Shown: positions 5,575 through 10,968 of the stretch, piece after piece | How positions within the stretch are numbered: the stretch's first letter is position 1 | How the letters are laid out: every line of letters starts with the position of its first letter | Source of the DNA: Lachnospiraceae bacterium | GTDB taxonomy: Bacteria > Bacillota > Clostridia > Lachnospirales > Lachnospiraceae | DNA length: 12,702 nucleotides | Assembly: GCA_900770345.1 (NCBI GenBank) | Contig: CAAGKF010000033.1 | Span: 1 to 12,702, forward strand | Direction of reading: 5' to 3' | Translations under genes and position numbers: made by a program | Notes under the pieces: model-generated | What the model saw: only the letters and a program-made list of their open reading frames with translations | Told to the model about the DNA's origin: nothing | Databases searched by the model: none

Positions 5575-6090
5575 TTACATCTTTCTGACTTCAGCAAATC
5601 CCAGTTCAACCGGTGTCTCACGGCCGAACATTTCTACATTGATGGTGATGGTTTTCTTACTGTCGTTGATCGCTTTGATCGCTCCGACCGTATCCTTCCA
5701 TGCACCGGAGATAACAACTACCATATCTCCCAATTCAAAATCGACTAAGACGTCTTCCTTCACGAAGCCCAGGCTGGCCATCTCTTCTTCTGTCAGAGGA
5801 ACCGGTTTGGAGCCCGGACCTACAAAGCCTGTAACGCCTCGGGTATTGCGCACCACATACCATGTGTCATCGTTCATGACCATGTTGATCAGCACATAAC
5901 CCGGGAACATTTTCTTATCCGCTTTCTTCTCCACACCGTTTTTCAGCTCCACTACGGGAAGCATGGGGACGGAAACTTCTAAGATCTGGTCCTGAAGGTT
6001 TCTGTTTTCAATTGTCTTCTCGATATCGACCTTGACTTTGTTCTCATAACCTGAGTAGGTATGGACTACATACCAATGTGCTTCTGACAT
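5575..6090 (-). CDS. nusG: Transcription termination/antitermination factor NusG
   Basis: Elongation factor that clamps RNA polymerase and links it to Rho or ribosomal S10. 171 aa, standard length. The N-terminal NGN domain runs from HWYVVHTYSGYENKVK to the FPGYVLINMVM and WYVVRNTRGVTGFVG motifs. The C-terminal KOW domain has FELGDMVVVISGAWKDTVG and ends in the ELGFAEVRKM strand. The start is preceded by GAGGGTG at suitable spacing. It follows secE by 19 nt, the classic secE-nusG pair, and is followed after 97 nt by rplK. Confidence 0.98.
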   Translation of the reverse strand: MSEAHWYVVHTYSGYENKVKVDIEKTIENRNLQDQILEVSVPMLPVVELKNGVEKKADKKMFPGYVLINMVMNDDTWYVVRNTRGVTGFVGPGSKPVPLTEEEMASLGFVKEDVLVDFELGDMVVVISGAWKDTVGAIKAINDSKKTITINVEMFGRETPVELGFAEVRKM

Positions 6091-6109
6091 ACAATCACCC
6101 TCGCCTTTA

Positions 6110-6370
6110 TTAAAGAATAAAGCTTAAACCAAACTTCATGACAAGATCCAGAACAGCGATCAGAGCGCCGATGAAAATAGACATCGTCACTACAGCTACC
6201 GTCTGCTTGCCTACAGTTTCTTTGTCAGGAAAGACGATTTTTTTGTATTCCTTCTTCAGGCCCTTGAAAAAGCTTGGCTTTTTCTCATTCTTAGACGCCT
6301 TCTTCTCTGCCTTGTCAGCCTTGGCCGTTTTTTCTGTGGTTGCTACAGTGCTAACTGTATTCTCTTCCAT
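6110..6370 (-). CDS. secE: Preprotein translocase subunit SecE
   Basis: Essential membrane subunit that clamps SecY in the SecYEG channel. 86 aa, the short single-span type usual in Firmicutes. A Lys/Ala-rich cytosolic N-terminus (about 1-35) precedes FFKGLKKEYKKIVFPDKETVGKQ in two adjoining stretches, the conserved amphipathic helix with the P-x-K/R-E motif. One membrane segment follows (about 58-84, VAVVTMSIFIGALIAVLDLV). Start ATG 6368-6370 has AAAGGA upstream. It lies between rpmG and nusG in the conserved order. Confidence 0.96.
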   Translation of the reverse strand: MEENTVSTVATTEKTAKADKAEKKASKNEKKPSFFKGLKKEYKKIVFPDKETVGKQTVAVVTMSIFIGALIAVLDLVMKFGLSFIL

Positions 6371-6396
6371 AATTTCACGTCCTTTACTGAACAGGA

Positions 6397-6546
6397 TTAC
6401 TTCGTTTCCTTATGCATCGTATGTCTCTTGCAGAATCTGCAGTACTTCTTGGTTTCCATACGGTCAGGATGAGTTTTCTTATCCTTAGTCATGTTGTAGT
6501 TGCGTTGTTTGCATTCTGTACATGCCAGTGTAATCTTTGTGCGCAC
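6397..6546 (-). CDS. rpmG: 50S ribosomal protein L33 (zinc-binding type)
   Basis: A 49-aa protein that starts with GTG (6544-6546). It reads MRTKITLACTECKQRNY and ends KYCRFCKRHTMHKETK. Four cysteines (Cys9, Cys12, Cys36, Cys39) make the zinc ribbon of the C+ type of L33. GGAGG at 6555-6559 lies 8 nt before the start. First gene of the rpmG-secE-nusG-rplK-rplA unit, about 100 nt behind a strong promoter. In Firmicutes C+ and zinc-free L33 paralogues often coexist and are exchanged under zinc limitation; whether a second copy exists cannot be seen here. Confidence 0.97.
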   Translation of the reverse strand: MRTKITLACTECKQRNYNMTKDKKTHPDRMETKKYCRFCKRHTMHKETK

Positions 6547-6645
6547 GACTTCCACCTCCACTTATAATATCGTAGTTCACATTTTGCTTCACAGGTCTAA
6601 TTTTGAGCATAAAAAAAAGACCTATGTTCTTCCATTCGCCCGTTT

Positions 6646-6674
6646 ACTATAGCATAGAAATCGGAACGCGTCAA
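6646..6674 (-). promoter_or_regulatory. Strong promoter of rpmG-secE-nusG-rplK-rplA
   Basis: Minus strand TTGACG (6669-6674), 17-nt spacer, TATAGT (6646-6651) with TGC just before it (extended -10). The predicted leader to the rpmG start is about 95 nt and contains a run of nine T around 6611-6619. Confidence 0.85.
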
Positions 6675-6675
6675 G

Positions 6676-6725
6676 AGGTTTGGAACCTGTTTTGCATTGT
6701 TTTAATAAAAACAGGTTCCAAACCT
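6676..6725. repeat. Perfect 18-bp inverted repeat at the cassette boundary
   Basis: Arms AGGTTTGGAACCTGTTTT (6676-6693) and AAAACAGGTTCCAAACCT (6708-6725), no mismatch, 14-nt loop. It lies between the end of the P-loop NTPase gene (6735) and the -35 box of the rpmG promoter (6669-6674). No T-run follows the long stem on either strand. Each arm alone can form a 5-bp hairpin (AGGTT/AACCT) followed by GTTTT on either strand. It may serve as a bidirectional terminator or be a remnant of a mobile repeat. Confidence 0.75.
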
Positions 6726-6734
6726 TCTGAAAAG

Positions 6735-8210
6735 TCAGTTCGGCCGGCGCAGGCCGCCTTTTCTTTTCATGCCAAAACCGTGAAGGTAGATTTCCGGTAC
6801 ATTGACACGTCCATCCTTTGCCACAAATACAATTCCAAGTTTCTGCATCATCTCAAATATGCCCTGCGGAGATAGCGCCGGAAGCTTTTCTCGTTCTTCC
6901 GGACTCCACAGATCCATATTGATCTTCTGAATAAACTCACTTCGTTCCATCAGAAGAGTTACTCCGGAAAATGCTTTTTTCAGATGTTCAAGCCATGGAT
7001 ATTCTTCCTGAAGCTCTTTTACCCTGTCCTCCGACACTTCCTGAACCGCGCCCTGAAGCATGGAGGGTGACAACAGCCTGTTTCCCTGCAAAAGAGAGAC
7101 TTCATTTGGCCGTTCACTCATTTTTCTTGCCGCTACACTGTAGCATTTTATAAATGAGCGCGGCGACAGGACTCCGTGGGTATCCTGAAGATGATTAGGA
7201 GCCCAGGAATAACTCATGCCCTTTTTAGGACTGCTTCCCATATAACGTCCAATCATCTGATTTATAAATTCCACAATAATTTCCTCTTTTTCCGTCGGTA
7301 TATATCCAAGCTCTGCATCCGGCTTTTCGCTTATAAGACCACTGGTCATTTTCATATAATTTATAGTTTCCTGATCATCTGCATTCGCCATCCGCTTAAT
7401 AAACAAACGATATAGTGACAGTGTATCCCATTCAAGCTTCAGACAATTGCTGCCTAATTTGGAAGAATCCGGGAAACTGAGCATCTCTGAATCATACAAA
7501 TCATTTCTTAAAAATATTTTGCATTTAATCCTCTTCCATCTTTTTAAATGAGAAAACCAGAAAGAAAGAAGAGTACGGATATAAGGAAATAAATCCGCAT
7601 ATCTGGGACACAGGCGATCCAGAGAATCATATGCCAGAAAAATCCATCTTTCTTTTTTTACGAGATACTCGTCAACATCATCCAGAAAATTTTCCCACAT
7701 TTCCGGATTCTCAGATATATAGCTAATCCAGAGAGAAGGTGTTTTTAATGTTTTTTTCTGACAAATCTGACTGATAAATGTATCTTCAAAATACTCCGAT
7801 GCAATATTCTGAACATCCTCGTTTTTCTCAAAATAGCGCAGCAAAAGAATAACCACACTTCCGGCCCAATAGGCTGCTGCCTGAAAATCATCGGCAAAAT
7901 GCGCCAGAGTCGCCTGCGCCGGAAAAAGGGTTCCCTCCTGATTGTAGCCGGCAATAAAATCTGTATCAGATATATTAGGCAAAAATAATCGTTTCTGACT
8001 TCCGATCATCTGCCGGAATCCGTTTTCTTTTAAAAGAGTTTTAAATACTCTTGTTTTTCCTGATCCCCGTCCGCCTAAAATCAAAAACTTGTTAGGATCT
8101 CCCAAAATAGAATAACTTTTCAGCGGAAGGAAATCTTCTAATCTTGTCTCTTCATTTTCGGCAATCGACTGAAGATCAGCAATTGTTTTTAAAATCAGCA
8201 ATTTATTCAT
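6735..8210 (-). CDS. P-loop NTPase of the HEPN/KGGMGR cassette (AAA/STAND-like ATPase)
   Basis: A 491-aa protein starting MNKLLILKTIADLQS. The ATG (8208-8210) overlaps the stop of the previous gene as ATGAATAA, with GGGGG about 11 nt upstream; a longer in-frame start at 8282 would lie deep inside the upstream gene and is rejected. Walker A GGRGSGKT (46-53). Walker B-like WIFLAYDSLDRL (189-200) with Asp195 and Asp198. KIFLRNDLYD (231-240) looks like a sensor-1 strand. LSPRSFIKCYSVAARK (348-363) resembles the PRxF/L helical segment after the ATPase core in Sll1717-type and related P-loop ATPases. The C-terminus is a basic tail (MKRKGGLRRPN). No nuclease or membrane segment is recognised. The domain layout suggests a sensor/switch ATPase working with the two upstream genes. 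Family assignment is by motif only, and its role is inferred. Confidence 0.72.
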   Translation of the reverse strand: MNKLLILKTIADLQSIAENEETRLEDFLPLKSYSILGDPNKFLILGGRGSGKTRVFKTLLKENGFRQMIGSQKRLFLPNISDTDFIAGYNQEGTLFPAQATLAHFADDFQAAAYWAGSVVILLLRYFEKNEDVQNIASEYFEDTFISQICQKKTLKTPSLWISYISENPEMWENFLDDVDEYLVKKERWIFLAYDSLDRLCPRYADLFPYIRTLLSFWFSHLKRWKRIKCKIFLRNDLYDSEMLSFPDSSKLGSNCLKLEWDTLSLYRLFIKRMANADDQETINYMKMTSGLISEKPDAELGYIPTEKEEIIVEFINQMIGRYMGSSPKKGMSYSWAPNHLQDTHGVLSPRSFIKCYSVAARKMSERPNEVSLLQGNRLLSPSMLQGAVQEVSEDRVKELQEEYPWLEHLKKAFSGVTLLMERSEFIQKINMDLWSPEEREKLPALSPQGIFEMMQKLGIVFVAKDGRVNVPEIYLHGFGMKRKGGLRRPN

Positions 8211-9576
8211 CTGCCTGCTTTCCCCCTTCATCATCAAACCACAACTGAATTCTGCTTCGGATTTTCTGATAACTCTCCCCAAGCAGAATCTGTTTAAGCC
8301 GCTTTACCGTTTCATATTTCTCCTGAGATCCGTCTGTAAAAAGCTGAACATTATCTGTCAGAAGATAATTATAAGGAATAAATATGGGAGAATGCACTTC
8401 GTTTTCCGCTTTCACTCCGGGCTGATCTGCTGCCGGATAATAATTATCACAGCAGATTGTATACGCTTGCTCCCGAAAAGAATCCATCTCTTTTTCTGTT
8501 ACGTTCCCCTGATTTCCACAGGAACTATCCACGATTGCCACAGAAGGAATTTCTTTTTGAGAATTTCCGATGGTTTTCAGTACCAGTTCCAATCCCTGCC
8601 ATGATTGTCTGCTGTTTTTTCCAAATAAAATAACGCCATGAGGAATCTGAGCAGTGACCACACCGCCCATATCATGAAAACCGGCCCGTGAGTCAAATAA
8701 AATATAATCAACGCTGCTTACAGATCCAATAGTCTGCACTGCATCCTTTGTCATCCGCGAAATCAGTGTTTTCATATTGTTCGGCACCGCGTCCTGATAA
8801 TCAATTCTGGCAAGCTTTTGAAGATAACGGGAATCTACAGCACCTGCGGGAATAATAAATATATTTCCGCTGATATTTTCCATCAGCGTCTGGTCTGTTA
8901 CCTGATGGATCATATTCATCATATTTACAGGATTTTTTCCTGATACAGCCGCTTCTAAAAGATAATCAACGGTCCCTTCCTGAATATCACCATCGTCAAA
9001 AAACAACGATGCCAGTCCCGGGGCTTCTATATCTGTATCAATTGCAAGTACATTTTTTCCCTGCTGAGCCAGCGCAAGAGCAACCGCAGCCAGTGCGGTT
9101 GTCCTTCCCATACCTCCTTTAAACGAATAGAAAGTAATTACTTTCGGCATTTTTCCTTTTTGCGCTTCTTCATACGGCCACACGGCATTCTCTGTATTTC
9201 TGCATTCGATCCACGCCTTCTTCGCTATGGCGCGTTCCAAAATATACCATTTCACTCCATTTTTAACATTGCTTCCGGCTGTTATTTCATATTCAACTCG
9301 AAGACGCTCGATTTCTCCGATCATTGTCTGTACAAGGTCATTATTGGCAGCTTTTTTTAAATAAACATTATTCTTGAAATATTGCCCCAGCTGATTCTGA
9401 AGGGTTTGCTTAAGCTGGTCTGTTTCCTGTTGTGAAACAGCATTATCACTGTCTATCAAAAACGTCAGGCAGCCAAACACATCCCGTATAATTGTGACCT
9501 CCTGAAGTTTACCGGAAAAATTCCATTTTTCTATAATGTCCGTAGCTTTTTTTAATGTTTGGTCAAAGGTTGGCAT
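8203..9576 (-). CDS. MinD/ParA-like ATPase with variant P-loop KGGMGRTT
   Basis: 457 aa from the ATG at 9574-9576, which has GGGAG at 9586-9590, 9 nt away. ATGs three and four codons further upstream touch or crowd that SD. The N-terminal 140 residues form an unrecognised helical domain ending in WYILERAIAKKAW. The P-loop ATPase follows: deviant Walker A KGGMGRTT (153-160), with the ParA/MinD signature Lys at 153 but Arg at 158 where Lys is expected. AIDTDIEAPGL (178-188) is the Walker A' / switch region, and VDYILFDSRAGFHDMGG (289-305) the Walker B/switch II strand. This matches what databases call KGGVGR-motif variant ATPases, found in accessory and defence-like loci. It is too large for and unlike plasmid-partition ParA, and no parB is nearby. 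Middle gene of the three-gene cassette, 16 nt after the HEPN-like gene and overlapping the next by 8 nt. Confidence 0.8.
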   Translation of the reverse strand: MPTFDQTLKKATDIIEKWNFSGKLQEVTIIRDVFGCLTFLIDSDNAVSQQETDQLKQTLQNQLGQYFKNNVYLKKAANNDLVQTMIGEIERLRVEYEITAGSNVKNGVKWYILERAIAKKAWIECRNTENAVWPYEEAQKGKMPKVITFYSFKGGMGRTTALAAVALALAQQGKNVLAIDTDIEAPGLASLFFDDGDIQEGTVDYLLEAAVSGKNPVNMMNMIHQVTDQTLMENISGNIFIIPAGAVDSRYLQKLARIDYQDAVPNNMKTLISRMTKDAVQTIGSVSSVDYILFDSRAGFHDMGGVVTAQIPHGVILFGKNSRQSWQGLELVLKTIGNSQKEIPSVAIVDSSCGNQGNVTEKEMDSFREQAYTICCDNYYPAADQPGVKAENEVHSPIFIPYNYLLTDNVQLFTDGSQEKYETVKRLKQILLGESYQKIRSRIQLWFDDEGGKQADE

Positions 9577-9592
9577 ATACATCATCTCCCTG

Positions 9593-10021
9593 CTATATCA
9601 TGATTTTTCCATCCAGGATTTCTGAAATAATCTGTCTCGTAAGCTGCTCTGAAAAAGCGCAGGCCTGGTCAAGATCATCTTCTGTATAGGTTATATTATC
9701 CCAGTAGCGCCGCGCGGGATGATTTTCAAAAAGGCGGGCAGGAATTGTTCTGTTTCCAAGAAATGCCCCTGCTCTGGCATCCATAATTCTCAGAATATCA
9801 TAGTACTGCAGCATTTCCGACCAGGTCTTGGCAACACCATGCTTCAATACAAAACCACTCTTTGAATATAATTGCTCATATAGAGTCTTTATCCCGCATT
9901 CAGCTGAAAAAGCATAATGGCACATTGCATTATCAGGCCTGTCGTATTGATGCAAAATTTTCCCATCTTTAAAATGACGCACTGCCGCAGCAGGATAGTT
10001 ATCATTTGTATTATTTCCCAT
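9593..10021 (-). CDS. HEPN-like small protein, first gene of the cassette
   Basis: 142 aa. The N-terminal half has the pattern of HEPN-domain proteins: YPAAAVRHFKDGKILHQYDR (9-28), then NAMCHYAFSAECGIKTLYEQ (31-50), resembling the A-x-R-H-x-x-D-A and H-x-x-G-x-A-x-E-C-x-x-K helices of that superfamily. The C-terminal half contains RLFENH (Arg96-His101), an R-x4-H that fits the HEPN ribonuclease signature R-x4-6-H, followed by RRYWDN and a last long helix (115-137). HEPN domains are all-alpha and many are RNases in toxin-antitoxin, abortive-infection and CRISPR systems; others are inactive. Start ATG 10019-10021 has GAGG at 10029-10032, 7 nt away. It directly follows the cassette promoter. HEPN assignment is by pattern, and nuclease activity is inferred. 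Confidence 0.65.
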   Translation of the reverse strand: MGNNTNDNYPAAAVRHFKDGKILHQYDRPDNAMCHYAFSAECGIKTLYEQLYSKSGFVLKHGVAKTWSEMLQYYDILRIMDARAGAFLGNRTIPARLFENHPARRYWDNITYTEDDLDQACAFSEQLTRQIISEILDGKIMI

Positions 10022-10050
10022 TTTATTTCCTCACCTATCGTATATAAAGA

Positions 10051-10079
10051 ATCATATCACATTACTTTTATACCTGCAA
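10051..10079 (-). promoter_or_regulatory. Promoter of the HEPN/KGGMGR/P-loop cassette
   Basis: Minus strand TTGCAG (10074-10079), 17-nt spacer, TATGAT (10051-10056) preceded by TGA (extended -10). It lies 30 nt before the HEPN-like start and 45 nt after the comF stop. No strong terminator separates comF from it, so read-through from recD2-comF is also possible. Confidence 0.7.
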
Positions 10080-10123
10080 TCGCAGACATCTGTATTTTTA
10101 GGCAGCCATTTTCAAGCGATAAT

Positions 10124-10924
10124 TCACCTCCCGGATCCAATCGCCACAACAGCAAAGTATACTTTTTCCGCTCCCGCCTTTTTCAGCGCCCGGGCGCAGG
10201 CTTCTGCGGTGCTCCCGGTGGTATAAATATCGTCGATCAGGAGAATTTTCTTTATTTGAGGAGGAAGAGGGCGGGCGAAAAAGGCCTGCTCCAGATTTTT
10301 CAGACGCTGAGAAGGATCAAGATTTTTCTGTGGAAGTGTCTTCTTGCTGCGAAATAGGAGAGATGTATCTGTGGGAATCTCCGGAAAGTCCGGAAAGTCC
10401 GGAGCCTGAGAAGAAAAATGAGCCGACAGGCGCTTTGCCAGTTCCTCCGCCTGGTTGAAGCCGCGTTTTTTCAGGCGGGACGGATGGACAGGAACGGGAA
10501 CCATTACATCCGGATGCAGCCGATGGACAGCCGGAGACAGAATGCGGAACATGGCTTCCCCATAGAAATCCAGATATTCCCGGCGGTTATTGTACTTGAT
10601 CTGCGAAAGGGAGCGGCTGGCGGTCTCGTTATAATTGATAATGGCCATTCCCCTGTCAAAGGTGCGCTTATGGCGGCTGCAGTCGAAACAGTATTCCGCC
10701 GTATCGCTTACGATCTCTTTGCCGCAGCGTTTGCAGACCGGCGCCGTGACCCAGGAAAGCTTTGCGATGCAGCCGGGACAGATAAGCGGCCTTTGAAGGA
10801 ACCCTTCTTTGCCGGATCCGCAGAAAGGCGGAAGCTCAAAAGAGGAGGATGAGGAAAAAGGTACGATTCGTCCGCAGACAGGGCAGCGGCGCGGGAAAAG
10901 AATGTCGAGAAGACAGGAATACAT
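10124..10924 (-). CDS. comF: ComF family phosphoribosyltransferase-like protein
   Basis: 266 aa. Related to the late competence protein ComF, needed for uptake or processing of transforming ssDNA; many non-competent Firmicutes keep it. The N-terminal zinc ribbons have four Cys pairs: CPVC (14-17), CPGC (49-52), CKRC (64-67) and CFDC (79-82). The PRTase core includes MVPVPVHPSRLKKRGFNQAE and the PRPP-binding LLIDDIYTTGST (228-239). The start is chosen at ATG 10922-10924 with AAAAGGAG at 10931-10938, 6 nt upstream; a GTG 13 codons earlier has no SD. It follows recD2 by 44 nt, probably one operon. An in-frame repeat encodes PDFPDFPEIP just before the last conserved block, where relatives usually have less sequence. 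Confidence 0.93.
   Translation of the reverse strand: MYSCLLDILFPRRCPVCGRIVPFSSSSSFELPPFCGSGKEGFLQRPLICPGCIAKLSWVTAPVCKRCGKEIVSDTAEYCFDCSRHKRTFDRGMAIINYNETASRSLSQIKYNNRREYLDFYGEAMFRILSPAVHRLHPDVMVPVPVHPSRLKKRGFNQAEELAKRLSAHFSSQAPDFPDFPEIPTDTSLLFRSKKTLPQKNLDPSQRLKNLEQAFFARPLPPQIKKILLIDDIYTTGSTAEACARALKKAGAEKVYFAVVAIGSGR
10380..10403. repeat. 9-nt tandem repeat inside comF
   Basis: TCCGGAAAG twice plus TCCGGA (2.7 units). In frame on the minus strand it gives the short PDFPDFPE stretch of ComF. Length variation here would keep the reading frame. Confidence 0.85.
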
Positions 10925-10968
10925 AGAAAACTCCTTTTGATGTTCAGAAAGCACCGTCCGCACCGGAG

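Noticed and set aside
8211..8282. Longer N-terminus of the P-loop NTPase (start at 8282)
   Set aside because: It would overlap the upstream gene by 80 bases and the added residues look like an out-of-frame reading of it. ATG at 8208-8210 gives the usual short overlap.
8203..9576. Plasmid or chromosome partition ParA
   Set aside because: No parB or parS-like repeats nearby, a long unknown N-terminal domain, Arg in the P-loop, and coupling to another ATPase and a HEPN-like gene.
10925..10963. GTG start of comF 13 codons upstream
   Set aside because: No Shine-Dalgarno before it, while AAAAGGAG is placed well for the ATG at 10922-10924.
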